This document shows, piece by piece, positions 28,027-37,552 of a DNA stretch of 64,000 nucleotides (the first letter of the stretch is position 1; each line of letters begins with the position of its first letter). The stretch is from Snodgrassella alvi wkB2 (GTDB lineage: Bacteria; Pseudomonadota; Gammaproteobacteria; Burkholderiales; Neisseriaceae). The stretch spans positions 2,196,894-2,260,893 of the forward strand of contig NZ_CP007446.1 in assembly GCF_000600005.1 (NCBI RefSeq). The letters are read 5' to 3'. Both the position numbers and the translations under genes were made by a program. Under the pieces are notes generated by a model, which was given only the letters and a program-made list of their open reading frames with translations, searched no databases and was not told the origin of the DNA.

Positions 28027-29009
28027 ACGGGAAACTCAAAAAATGTGCTGTCAGTCTGCTGGGGCTGATTGCAGTAGCAACAATGGTGACCATATCCGGC
28101 TGTGATAAAAAGCCGGCTTCTGCGTCTTCGCCTGCGGTACAGAAGCGTAGTGAGCCGCTTATTATCAAGCATCAGCTTGGTACGACTACAATTGATCACA
28201 CTCCGCAGCGTGTAGCCGCAATGGATATGAATGAAGTGGACTTTCTAGATCAGTTAAATGTGCCTGTTGCCGGAATGCCCAAGGATTTTATTCCGCATTT
28301 TCTGGATAAATACAAACAGAATCATGATGATATTGCCGATTTAGGCGGCATTGTGCAGCCGAATATGGAACGTATCCATACTCTGAAACCTGATTTGATT
28401 TTAATGACTCCGATTCAGAAAGACCATTATCAGGAACTGACACAGATTGCACCTACGCTCTATTATGAAATCAATTTCAATAACAGCGAACACGGGCATC
28501 TGGACACCATTAAAAATCATCTGCTGACTCTGGGTAAGATTTTTAATCGTGAAGATTTAGCCCGCACCAAGGTTGCTGAGCTGGATACGGAAGTCAGTAA
28601 AGTTCGTGCCGTGACTAAAGACCGGCCGGAAAAAGCGCTGGTAGTACTCTATAACAATGGCTCTTTCAGTAATTACGGGGTGGATTCACGCTACGGCTTC
28701 GTTTTCAGTGATCTGGGGGTTAAACCGGCCAGTAATGACCTCAGCACCAGCCTGCACGGACAGCCGATTTCCAGTGAATTTATTAAACGGGCTGATCCGG
28801 ACATTCTGTACATTATTGACCGTACCTCAGTTATGGAGCATCAGCCGGTGATTAGCGCTGCACAGGTAACTAATCCGTTATTACGCGCTACCAAAGCATG
28901 GAAAAACAACCGGGTAGTCTTTGTGGATGCCGATGCATGGTATACCACCGGAGCCAGCCCTACTTCGATGCGACTGCTTATGCAGGATGTGGTGAAAGGC
29001 TATCAATAA
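28023..29009 (+). CDS. periplasmic ferric siderophore-binding lipoprotein (FatB/BauB-like)
   Basis: A 328-aa class III substrate-binding protein. It has a lipoprotein signal with lipobox ISGC (Cys near residue 28), then a TroA/FatB-like fold with TPQRVAAMDMNEVDFLDQL, PNMERIHTLKPDLILMTP and a C-terminal NNRVVFVDADAWYTTGA segment. It is anchored to the inner membrane and hands the ferric siderophore to the permeases. It is most like FatB/CeuE/BauB proteins of catechol-type siderophore systems. Confidence 0.92.
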   Translation: MNGKLKKCAVSLLGLIAVATMVTISGCDKKPASASSPAVQKRSEPLIIKHQLGTTTIDHTPQRVAAMDMNEVDFLDQLNVPVAGMPKDFIPHFLDKYKQNHDDIADLGGIVQPNMERIHTLKPDLILMTPIQKDHYQELTQIAPTLYYEINFNNSEHGHLDTIKNHLLTLGKIFNREDLARTKVAELDTEVSKVRAVTKDRPEKALVVLYNNGSFSNYGVDSRYGFVFSDLGVKPASNDLSTSLHGQPISSEFIKRADPDILYIIDRTSVMEHQPVISAAQVTNPLLRATKAWKNNRVVFVDADAWYTTGASPTSMRLLMQDVVKGYQ

Positions 29010-29121
29010 CTTTGTTTCAATTACAGCAGAATAATAAGCTGTATAAATAAGAAAACCAGACCCTACCAATAAATCCATCCGTTAAATGTATTGCGTGAGT
29101 TTAGTTAACAAGGAGAAATCT

Positions 29122-31386
29122 ATGGGTAAACACGCACATCACCGCAGGCAAGAGGCTTTGCCTGCGGTCAGACACCGAAGCAAAAATTTTCTGCATCCGT
29201 TCACTTCCTCACCCAAAGCGCTGATATTGAGTATTGCCAGCGCCATGCTGCTTTACACTCCGGTTATATATGCGAAACCGGCTGATGATAAAGCCAAACC
29301 TGCAGTGAAAAAAACAGCTACCGAGAATACTCAATCCACTGGTGAAGCTGTTCTGGCTGATGTGGTGGTGGAAGCAGGCGGAAAAACAACTTACTCCGGC
29401 GGTTTTGTGGCTAAAGACAGCCGTCTTGGTTTTCTTGGCAATAAAACTGCGATGGAAACGCCATTTAATACCGTTAGCTATACCAATAAATTCGTTGAGG
29501 ATTCTCAGGCAAGAAATGTCACTGATGTCATTGCTGCTACTGACCCTTCGGTATTTACCAATGGCGCTATCGGCGGCTGGAGTGAAAATTACTATATCCG
29601 CGGCTTTCAGTCTGACACCAACGATATGTCGATGAACGGTTTATTTGGTATTGCCCCCTATTACCGTACACCGCCGGCCATGTTTTCACGCATTGAGGTA
29701 TTGAAAGGACCGTCCGCACTGTTAAACGGTATGCCGCCTGCCGGTTCTGTTGCCGGCACAGTTAATCTAGTATCCAAGCGTGCAGGTGATGAGCCTCTGC
29801 TGCGGATAACGCCTACCTATATGTCTGATTCACAATGGGGCGGAACGGTTGATGCGAGCCGCCGGTTCGGGCAGAACAAACAGTTCGGGATTCGGGTTAA
29901 CGGGGTTTATCAGGATGGTTCCGGCCCTGTAAGAAAACAGGACTTGAAAACCCAGCTTGGTTCAATAGGAATGGACTGGCGCGGCTACCGTGCACGGGTT
30001 TCTGCCGATATCTATATGGCCAATGACAAAGTGGACGGAGTAGTACGCGGTATCAATCTGGGTAAAAATATGAAAGTACCCTCACCACCAAATCCGAAAA
30101 CGCTGATTAACCCCGACTGGTCTTATGTCAGCAATAAAGACCGAGGAGCTATGGTGCGCGGTGAATTTGATATTACAGACAATATTACTGCTTATGCGGC
30201 TTTCGGGCGCAGTAAAACCAATTATAAATACAATGGTGCTACTTCAGCCAATCTACTGGATAACAAAGGCACCATTCAGACCATAATAGCGCAGCTGGCA
30301 TTTGATCTGGACAAGAAATCAGCAGATGTGGGCTTTAAAGGTCAGTTCGATACTGGTCCGGTAAATCATCAATGGGTGGTTAATACTACTTACTACAAGC
30401 ATAATCAGCATGATTTCGGTGTCAGAAGTATTCCATGGGCTACATGGATAACCAATATGTATGATCCGACATGGGGTAAGTCTGTACCCTTTGATGTTCC
30501 GCCAATTTCCAGAAGCTCGCTGCAACTCAGAAGCTATGGGATGGCCGACATTATGTCGTTCATGGATGATAAACTGCAGCTGACTTTAGGTCTGCGCTAT
30601 CAGGAAGTCAAAAGTGATAATCTGAGCCTGATGGGTAAACCTGTTTTAACTGAATACAAAAAACACGCATTGACTCCGGGCGTGGCTCTTCTGTTTAAAG
30701 CCACAGATCATGTATCACTTTACGGCAATTATATTGAGGGTTTGACCAAGGGTGATTCAGCCCCCATCACAGCAGCTAATTATCCCAAGGTGTTTGCTCC
30801 GTATAAAACCAAGCAGACTGAACTGGGGATAAAATGGGATTACGGCAATCTGGTTAATTCTCTGAGTATATTTAACATCAAAAAACCCAATAGTTATACT
30901 GATCTGAGAACCAATGAGTTTACATCCGGCGGTCAGCAGCGTAACCGCGGCATTGAATGGACGTTTATAGCCTCGCCGATTGAGACAGTACGTCTGATAG
31001 GCGGTGCCAGCTACATTAAACCGGAGCTGACTAAACTGGCAAAACATGCCAATGAAGGCAATATCGCTACGGGTGTGGCTAAACTACAGGGTAAGCTGGG
31101 TGCAGAATGGGATATTAAAGCCGCAGCCGGCATTGTTACTCTTTCTGCCAATGCGACAGCTGTATCGAAACAATATCTGAATCAGGAAAACAGTTTATCG
31201 GTACCCGGTCATACCGTATTTGATATTGGCGCCCGCTACAATGCCAAAGTATCCGGCCATCCGTTTACGTTGCGCGCAGAAGTGAAGAACGTAACCAACA
31301 AAGCATATTGGGGCATGCCGCGCCTGTCCAATCTGTCTTTAGGTGCACCGAGAACTTTCCTTTTATCCGGTTCGTATGATTTTTAA
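29122..31386 (+). CDS. TonB-dependent siderophore receptor (BauA/FatA-like)
   Basis: A 754-aa outer-membrane receptor. The ATG at 29122 follows AAGGAG, so the longer upstream frame is rejected. It has a long basic signal peptide ending near VIYA-KPADD, a region with a possible TonB box (LADVVVEA), then a plug domain (ARNVTDVIAATDPSVF, YIRGFQSD, RIEVLKGPSALLNGMPPAGS) and a 22-strand barrel ending in FLLSGSYDF with the C-terminal Phe typical of Omp proteins. It imports the ferric form of the siderophore made by this island. It is part of the rightward operon with the ABC importer (113 bp gap). Confidence 0.95.
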   Translation: MGKHAHHRRQEALPAVRHRSKNFLHPFTSSPKALILSIASAMLLYTPVIYAKPADDKAKPAVKKTATENTQSTGEAVLADVVVEAGGKTTYSGGFVAKDSRLGFLGNKTAMETPFNTVSYTNKFVEDSQARNVTDVIAATDPSVFTNGAIGGWSENYYIRGFQSDTNDMSMNGLFGIAPYYRTPPAMFSRIEVLKGPSALLNGMPPAGSVAGTVNLVSKRAGDEPLLRITPTYMSDSQWGGTVDASRRFGQNKQFGIRVNGVYQDGSGPVRKQDLKTQLGSIGMDWRGYRARVSADIYMANDKVDGVVRGINLGKNMKVPSPPNPKTLINPDWSYVSNKDRGAMVRGEFDITDNITAYAAFGRSKTNYKYNGATSANLLDNKGTIQTIIAQLAFDLDKKSADVGFKGQFDTGPVNHQWVVNTTYYKHNQHDFGVRSIPWATWITNMYDPTWGKSVPFDVPPISRSSLQLRSYGMADIMSFMDDKLQLTLGLRYQEVKSDNLSLMGKPVLTEYKKHALTPGVALLFKATDHVSLYGNYIEGLTKGDSAPITAANYPKVFAPYKTKQTELGIKWDYGNLVNSLSIFNIKKPNSYTDLRTNEFTSGGQQRNRGIEWTFIASPIETVRLIGGASYIKPELTKLAKHANEGNIATGVAKLQGKLGAEWDIKAAAGIVTLSANATAVSKQYLNQENSLSVPGHTVFDIGARYNAKVSGHPFTLRAEVKNVTNKAYWGMPRLSNLSLGAPRTFLLSGSYDF

Positions 31387-31406
31387 AAAATTTCCGGCCT
31401 GTTAAA

Positions 31407-31432
31407 AAATCGCCCTCTCGGGCGATTTTTTA
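31407..31432. terminator. bidirectional terminator after TonB receptor and N-hydroxylase
   Basis: AAAATCGCCC / GGGCGATTTT stem with a TCTC loop and T tract, located between the two convergent stop codons. Confidence 0.9.
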
Positions 31433-31443
31433 TAAGCAGCAGT

Positions 31444-32760
31444 TTATTGCGGTAATCCGTATTGCTGAAAGGCCGAGTATTCCGGTACCCGGTAATATTG
31501 CCTGCCCAGAAGCTGATTAATAATCACACCATTTCTGGTTGCGCCCATACCCAGATCAGGTGAACCAACCCCCTGCTTGGCGATTTCGGCATTCTGAATA
31601 AAAATCCGCCCTTTACCACTATCGCAGCGTACAGCGGTAAAGTCTTCATTAACCAGATAGTCATTGCGCTCATCTGTTTGCAGAACATTGCCTTTCAGCT
31701 CTTCAAACCATTGCGGCCACTGATGATGGTAGCCGGTGGCTGCCACAATTGCATCTGTCTGAATGGTTTGTTGCTGATTAAGCTGAGTATGCAGACAGGT
31801 CATATTAATTACGCCAGAAGGCAGTATTTCTACCGACTGCACGTCACAATTAGAAAATAGTGTCAGCCCTGCCGGTGCACCGGCAATGGTTCGTTCGTAC
31901 AATAAATCATAAATATCGCCAATGGTGGCAAAGCTGATTCCTTTATAAAGCTGCCCCTGACCAGCACTGACTTCACGCCGTTTCTGCGGTGTCAGTGTCT
32001 GGAAATAACGCATATATACCGGAGTAAAGCACTCCTGCCCCAGTTTGGAAAACTCCATCGGATGAAAACCGGCAGAACGAGTAATCCAGCGGATTGACGC
32101 GCCTGCCCGGATTTGTTCCGGCTGCAATGCGCGATAAAGAGCCAGCACACATTCAGCGGCACTTTGCCCTGCCCCGACCACGGTAACCTGTTTACATTCC
32201 TGCAATTGTTTCTGCATATAGGTAAATTGCGCTGAATGCTGTATCAGCGGATGGCTGGTGTTTTTCAGCCACTCAGGATGGTAAGGTTTGGTACCCACGC
32301 CGACAGCAATATCTTTACTGGAAAAAATCTGTCTGTCTCCGGCTGCAGATTCACTTTCGAGAATAAATCTTTCCTGACGATAATCATAACTTACTGCCTT
32401 GACACAGGCATCGAAATGACAGGATGGCAACTGGCGTACTGCCCAGCGACAATAATCATCATATTCCTGACGCGGAATCAGAAAACGGTCATAGTAATAA
32501 AACTGATACAGGCGCCCCTGCTGACACAGGTAATTAAGATAACTTAAGGGATGACACGGATCAGCCATGGTAACCAGATCTGCCAGAAAGGGTACCTGCA
32601 ATGTGGTACCGGGCAATAATAGGCCAGCATGCCAGTGAAAAGTAGGCGTTTTATCCAGAAATACTGCATTGACTTCTGAATGACCAGATAATAATGCCGC
32701 CAGCCCCAGATTAAAAGGACCAATCCCAATACCTGCCAAATCCGTTTGTTTCATATCCAT
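31444..32760 (-). CDS. FAD/NADPH-dependent amine N-hydroxylase (BasC/AngU-like)
   Basis: A 438-aa flavoprotein of the lysine/ornithine N5-monooxygenase family. The FAD motif GIGIGPFNLGLAALL lies at about 11-25, followed by HWHAGLLLPGTTLQVPFLAD. The NADPH motif VVGAGQSAAECVLAL is near 190 and the C-terminal ATGYHHQWP block near 335. In siderophore islands these enzymes N-hydroxylate the side-chain or a free amine (ornithine, lysine, cadaverine, histamine). Together with Cy-Cy and PCP-C proteins it fits N-hydroxylation of the amine that the C domain attaches. It lies 61 bp downstream of the Cy-Cy NRPS gene, same strand, probably co-transcribed. Confidence 0.88.
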   Translation of the reverse strand: MDMKQTDLAGIGIGPFNLGLAALLSGHSEVNAVFLDKTPTFHWHAGLLLPGTTLQVPFLADLVTMADPCHPLSYLNYLCQQGRLYQFYYYDRFLIPRQEYDDYCRWAVRQLPSCHFDACVKAVSYDYRQERFILESESAAGDRQIFSSKDIAVGVGTKPYHPEWLKNTSHPLIQHSAQFTYMQKQLQECKQVTVVGAGQSAAECVLALYRALQPEQIRAGASIRWITRSAGFHPMEFSKLGQECFTPVYMRYFQTLTPQKRREVSAGQGQLYKGISFATIGDIYDLLYERTIAGAPAGLTLFSNCDVQSVEILPSGVINMTCLHTQLNQQQTIQTDAIVAATGYHHQWPQWFEELKGNVLQTDERNDYLVNEDFTAVRCDSGKGRIFIQNAEIAKQGVGSPDLGMGATRNGVIINQLLGRQYYRVPEYSAFQQYGLPQ

Positions 32761-32821
32761 GTTTCTTCCGTCCCTATGTACAAATAGTTAAGTATTTAAA
32801 TGTTTACAACATGTAATGCTT

Positions 32822-35686
32822 TTATACTGAATCCATTTCTGCCCGGATCAGTTGTTCCACTTCCTTCATATTGCGGCAGCCGATTAACTGGCGCGGATTC
32901 AGAGTCAGTCTGAAACTGTGATTTATCCGGCTGGTAATTTCTTTTACATGCGCAGGGCGTAATCCGAGCTGGCTGAATGGCCGGGTATGTTCAATAACTA
33001 TGGTTTGTTCGATATTCAGCGTATCGCGGTAAATATGTTCTAATTGTTCTCTTTGGCGGATAAGCGCATCAGCACACTGCCCATTCGGATTGATTGTGAT
33101 ACCGGATAATGTCTGATTTAATACGGAATCAATATTTTCCAGACCCTGATCTGCCAGTTGCTGACAGACGCTGACCAGAACTGCGAGAAAATCGTGAATG
33201 ATGGCTGCATCTATGGCAGCCTGTGCAAAATCAATATTAAACAGCAATGCGCCGTCATCACTGAGCATAAAGCGAATATCTATCGCTACCTGTGGTGTCT
33301 GAGTTAACCCGTTAACATAATGAACTGCGCTACCCGCCGGTAACACCGGCCACGATAATCCATTAGTAATAACGATTGGTAAAACCGGTGCTTCGCCATG
33401 CTGCTCAAATAGTAATCTTGCCAAGTCCACACCGGAAAAGGCCAGATGCTGCAAACCGTCCAGCATATTCTTTTGTAACTTAGCCGCCTGTTCGATAAAC
33501 CCGGTTGCGGATGACCAGCAGACCACAACAAAAGTGGATTGATTCGAGAATTCACCCTCATACAGCGGCAAAACCGGTACCGCTGCCGACAGCAGGCCGG
33601 GTGTCTGCTGCCAGCGATTTAATACCGCCAGAATCAACGCCATCAATAAGGAATTTTTAAAGAGTCCCTGCCGTAAACCTGACTGACATAATTTATCGAA
33701 TGTCTTTGCCGGCAATACGGCACTTTGTCGCTGATAGGGTGAAGTTTCCAGTGTCGCTAAAGGTTGTTTCCAGGGTAATTGCGGAATGCTCGTAACAGGC
33801 TGCAACTGTGCCTGCCAGTAGGCAAGTGCTGTGTTATAAGTCTGACTATCCGGTTGCTGCCTGTTTTCAGACAGCAGTGGCGCCTCTTTCAGCTCCGTAT
33901 CTGTGAATAACTCACACATCAGCGCTGCAATAGACCGTCCGTCGAGAATCAGCGCATCAAAGCGCGCAAAGACAATAAACTGTTGTGCGGATAACTGAAA
34001 AAGTGTGATATCCCACGGCGATTCCTGTAAATCAAATATTTCCTGCTGATAACGCCGGCGAAAACTGTCAATTTTTTCGGTAGCTGCTGCCGGCTCTTCT
34101 CCACACAGATTGATTTCAGTTAAATTAATAATTACCTGCGGATTTACCCACTGTACACAACGCCTGACATCAATACAGGTTCTTAAGCTGGCATGATGCT
34201 GTACCATATCAGCCAGACGCTGCCTGAATGCGGGTAAATCCAGGGTTCCGGCATATTCGCGAAATTCCTGCATCGCCACACCGCCAAGCGCAAAAGCGGT
34301 ACTTCGGCCGGACAAATAGGATTTTTGCAGAGAGTTTAAAGGGGTGGCTTTTTCATCAGACTCGGTAATATTCAGGTACTGATTCAATTCAGTTAACGGG
34401 CGTGAAAAATATTCCGGCTGCGCAATCAATGTATTCAGCAGAGTCAGAAAACGTTCAAACAGTTTGTTTACCCATGTATCGGCTAATGCATCCAGACGAA
34501 TATCCCAATTAATGAGTAAATCATTATTTAGCTGCACAAACTGTGCATCCAGTGCCACCTGCGGCCCCTGTGAAATACACCAGTCCATACTGCCAAAATG
34601 CTCATGTACCCTGGATGAGAACAGATTTTTTTCAGGTAAATCGACTGCGGCAGTAAATACTACCGGTGCGTTTTGCGGCGTAGCATGATGACGTGACAAT
34701 CGCCGCATTACATTAACACCACTGAATTGCCGGTGATCCAGACATTGCCGCCATTCAGTCGCCAGACGCCGGCAAAAAGTTTCCAGATCAGGCGTTTCAG
34801 TCATATCAACATTTAACAGCACCAAATCAGCAAAATCACCAATGGTTCGGTCAATATGAGGCAAAAGCGGTTCCCGCCAGAAAAACGGCACATTAAGCCG
34901 GTAAGCACGATCATGGGTGACTTTGCCCAATGTATAGGCAAACAACCCCAGTATCAGAGCAGAAAAGGTTAACCGCTGCTGACGGGCAAACTGGCGTAAC
35001 AGCAATGCCTGCTCTGCACCGATAATTGCACTTAAGCGTGTGCTCTGTGCTCCGGCCGGGGTTAGTTGCTTTAAAGGTAAAGCAGGCGCAGGTGCTATAG
35101 TATCCATGCGTGACAGCCACCACTGACGAGCACGCTGTTGCTGCTGGCGTTGGTACAGATCCTGCTGAATCCTGTTGCGCCAGTCATAAAAAGATGGCGG
35201 TAAAGGCAGACAGACGGTACTGTCTGCGTAAAACTGAGCCAGATCCTCCATCAGAATCCGGAAGCTGGAAGGATCAACGGCAATCATATCGGCATCTATA
35301 TGCAGGCGGAAAACCTGATTACCCAGAAGGCTGACAGAAAAACGCACTGTCTGTCCTTCATCCAGACTAAGTTGCTGATGTGTCCATTGTCGGCGTTTGT
35401 CTTCAAGTTTCTGTTGCTGCTGTGCCTCAGATAAATGTAAAAAATTATCTATTTCCAATACATTTTGCGGCAGCGTATCTCTGATCCTTACTTCACCTTC
35501 GGCATTCAGTTGCAAACGTAACAGTTCATGCCGCCGGTACAGACATTCAATTGCCTGCCTGAGCCTGTCTAAATCCAGCTGAGTGCCATTGAATTCGGTA
35601 TACAGATGCGCAGCTACACCACCCAGCATGGCGTCATGCACACGCCCAAACCAGCATGCAGACTGCATTGAAGTAAGTTCACACAT
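32822..35686 (-). CDS. NRPS tandem cyclization protein, Cy-Cy with degenerate C-terminal carrier (AngN/BasD-like)
   Basis: 954 aa. Two heterocyclization domains are arranged in tandem (about 1-430 and 445-860). Each retains the Cy motif DxxxxDxxS: D133/D138/S141 (DMIAVDPSS) and D577/D582/S585 (DALILDGRS). The last about 85 residues resemble a carrier domain, but the attachment site reads LGLRPAHV, so the serine is absent. No adenylation domain is present. The expected job is to couple 2,3-dihydroxybenzoate from the ArCP to the amino acid on the PCP-C protein and to cyclise it to an oxazoline or thiazoline. The start codon lies close to the Fur-like site at 35741. Confidence 0.86.
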   Translation of the reverse strand: MCELTSMQSACWFGRVHDAMLGGVAAHLYTEFNGTQLDLDRLRQAIECLYRRHELLRLQLNAEGEVRIRDTLPQNVLEIDNFLHLSEAQQQQKLEDKRRQWTHQQLSLDEGQTVRFSVSLLGNQVFRLHIDADMIAVDPSSFRILMEDLAQFYADSTVCLPLPPSFYDWRNRIQQDLYQRQQQQRARQWWLSRMDTIAPAPALPLKQLTPAGAQSTRLSAIIGAEQALLLRQFARQQRLTFSALILGLFAYTLGKVTHDRAYRLNVPFFWREPLLPHIDRTIGDFADLVLLNVDMTETPDLETFCRRLATEWRQCLDHRQFSGVNVMRRLSRHHATPQNAPVVFTAAVDLPEKNLFSSRVHEHFGSMDWCISQGPQVALDAQFVQLNNDLLINWDIRLDALADTWVNKLFERFLTLLNTLIAQPEYFSRPLTELNQYLNITESDEKATPLNSLQKSYLSGRSTAFALGGVAMQEFREYAGTLDLPAFRQRLADMVQHHASLRTCIDVRRCVQWVNPQVIINLTEINLCGEEPAAATEKIDSFRRRYQQEIFDLQESPWDITLFQLSAQQFIVFARFDALILDGRSIAALMCELFTDTELKEAPLLSENRQQPDSQTYNTALAYWQAQLQPVTSIPQLPWKQPLATLETSPYQRQSAVLPAKTFDKLCQSGLRQGLFKNSLLMALILAVLNRWQQTPGLLSAAVPVLPLYEGEFSNQSTFVVVCWSSATGFIEQAAKLQKNMLDGLQHLAFSGVDLARLLFEQHGEAPVLPIVITNGLSWPVLPAGSAVHYVNGLTQTPQVAIDIRFMLSDDGALLFNIDFAQAAIDAAIIHDFLAVLVSVCQQLADQGLENIDSVLNQTLSGITINPNGQCADALIRQREQLEHIYRDTLNIEQTIVIEHTRPFSQLGLRPAHVKEITSRINHSFRLTLNPRQLIGCRNMKEVEQLIRAEMDSV

Positions 35687-35740
35687 TATTTCTTTACTCT
35701 GTTGACAAATTTACGATTTTTGACGATGATACAGGTAAAT

Positions 35741-35759
35741 GAAAATGATTACCAGTTTC
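35741..35759. promoter_or_regulatory. Fur-box-like site between Cy-Cy NRPS and DHB-AMP ligase genes
   Basis: GAAAATGATTACCAGTTTC matches about 14 of 19 consensus positions and lies in the divergent region 35687-35907. It could repress both operons when iron is plentiful. Confidence 0.55.
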
Positions 35760-35907
35760 ATTTAACTAAAATTTATCACTACAGAAAACCGTAATTAGCA
35801 ACCCTGAACAGACCATCAGAAAAATGTTGGATGATTCAATTTATTTTGATTAATCAACATTTTTGTCTGATTCAGCTGGTTTAACAGATAGAAAAAAGGC
35901 TGATAAG

Positions 35908-37521
35908 ATGATTAGCTATACACACTGGCCTGAAGATTTAGCCCGGAAATACCGCCAGAAAGGTTACTGGCTGGATCAGCCGTTAACCCGCGTTCTGACA
36001 CAAACAGCCAGACAGTTTCCGCAGTCAACTGCGATTATCTGTGGTGAACGGCATTTCAGTTATGCGCAGTTAAATCAGCTTTCTGATAATCTGGCAGCCC
36101 GACTGAGCGCACAGGGCTTTGGCATAGGTGATACTGCACTAGTGCAGCTACCTAATATTGCCGAATTTTATATTGTCTTTTTTGCTCTGCTGAAAGCCGG
36201 TATTGTGCCTTTGAATGCACTGTTTAATCATCGTCAGCATGAATTAAAGAGTTTTTTCAGCCAGATTAAACCCCGGCTGCTGGTGGCTTCACGTCATCAT
36301 GAAGTATTCAGCGGAAATGATTTTCTGACTGAACTGGCTGCTTTACAGCTGGCACCGGCTTTAACTTTAATGCTCAATGCCTTTGCTGATGATGAAAGTC
36401 TGCCGGACTGGTATACCACTGCGCAATCTGATATCAGCCATTATGCTGCTACGCCGGCAGATGAAGTGGCTTTTTTCCAGCTTTCCGGCGGCAGTACCGG
36501 TACGCCGAAACTCATTCCGCGTACGCACAATGATTATGATTACAGCGTGCGTGCCAGTGCCGAAATCTGCGCTCTGAATCAGCATACCCGATTACTCTGT
36601 GCCATGCCGGCAGCACATAATTATATGCTGAGCTCACCCGGCGCTCTGGGTGTATTTCATGCCGGCGGATGTGTGGTAATGGCGGCAAGCCCTGAACCTC
36701 TGAGCTGTTTCAGCCTGATTGAACAGCATCAGGTGACCATGGCTTCGCTTGTACCCAGTGCCGTATCTATGTGGTTACAGCAGGCACCTGAGCAACTGGA
36801 AAAGCTGCACTCACTACAATTAATTCAGGTAGGCGGTGCCAGTTTTCCGGAATCAGTGGCACGACAGGTATTAAATGTTTTCGGCTGTCAGTTGCAGCAA
36901 GTATTCGGGATGGCGGAAGGACTGGTGAATTATACGCGGCTGGATGACAGCGAAGAGCTTATTGTCACTACTCAAGGGCGTCCTATCAGCCCGGATGATG
37001 AAGTAAAAGTGGTGGATGAAAACGGTGACGAAGTGCCCGCCGGAGAAACAGGTATGCTGAAAACACGCGGTCCCTATACCTTTCGCGGTTACTACCAGAG
37101 CCCTGAACACAATGCACAGGCTTTCGATACAGAAGGTTTTTATTATTCAGGTGATTTGGTACAGCGCAACAGCAACGGATACCTGAAAGTGGTAGGACGG
37201 GTTAAAGATCAGATTAACCGCGGTGGCGAAAAAATTGCTGCTGAAGAAATTGAGAAACTGATGATTACCCATCCTGATGTTACCCAAGCCGCACTGGTGG
37301 CTATTACGGATGAACGTTTTGGTGAAAAGAGCTGTGCATTTATTGTGTCACAGAATCAGCACTTAACTGCTCTGAGCCTGAAACGCCATCTGCTCAATCT
37401 GGGTATTGCTCATTACAAACTGCCTGATCAGGTATGCATTGTTGATAGCCTGCCGCTTACTGCCGTCGGCAAAACCGATAAAAAACGCTTACGTGAAACC
37501 TTTCAGCAAAATCCTGCCTGA
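35908..37521 (+). CDS. entE: 2,3-dihydroxybenzoate-AMP ligase
   Basis: A 537-aa stand-alone aryl adenylation enzyme. The start is the ATG at 35908 (MISYTHWPEDLARKYRQKGY) after AAAAAAGG, matching EntE/DhbE N-termini; the longer frame is not used. Motifs include LSGGSTGTPKLIPRTHNDY near 205, QVFGMAEGLVNYTRLDD and the C-terminal GRVKDQINRGGEKIAAEEIE with the catalytic Lys near TAVGKTDKK. It activates 2,3-DHB as the acyl adenylate and loads it on the ArCP of the next gene. Gene order with isochorismatase-ArCP supports DHB rather than salicylate. Confidence 0.93.
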   Translation: MISYTHWPEDLARKYRQKGYWLDQPLTRVLTQTARQFPQSTAIICGERHFSYAQLNQLSDNLAARLSAQGFGIGDTALVQLPNIAEFYIVFFALLKAGIVPLNALFNHRQHELKSFFSQIKPRLLVASRHHEVFSGNDFLTELAALQLAPALTLMLNAFADDESLPDWYTTAQSDISHYAATPADEVAFFQLSGGSTGTPKLIPRTHNDYDYSVRASAEICALNQHTRLLCAMPAAHNYMLSSPGALGVFHAGGCVVMAASPEPLSCFSLIEQHQVTMASLVPSAVSMWLQQAPEQLEKLHSLQLIQVGGASFPESVARQVLNVFGCQLQQVFGMAEGLVNYTRLDDSEELIVTTQGRPISPDDEVKVVDENGDEVPAGETGMLKTRGPYTFRGYYQSPEHNAQAFDTEGFYYSGDLVQRNSNGYLKVVGRVKDQINRGGEKIAAEEIEKLMITHPDVTQAALVAITDERFGEKSCAFIVSQNQHLTALSLKRHLLNLGIAHYKLPDQVCIVDSLPLTAVGKTDKKRLRETFQQNPA

Positions 37522-37552
37522 ATAATTATCAGAATGAGAAACGAGAAACAGC

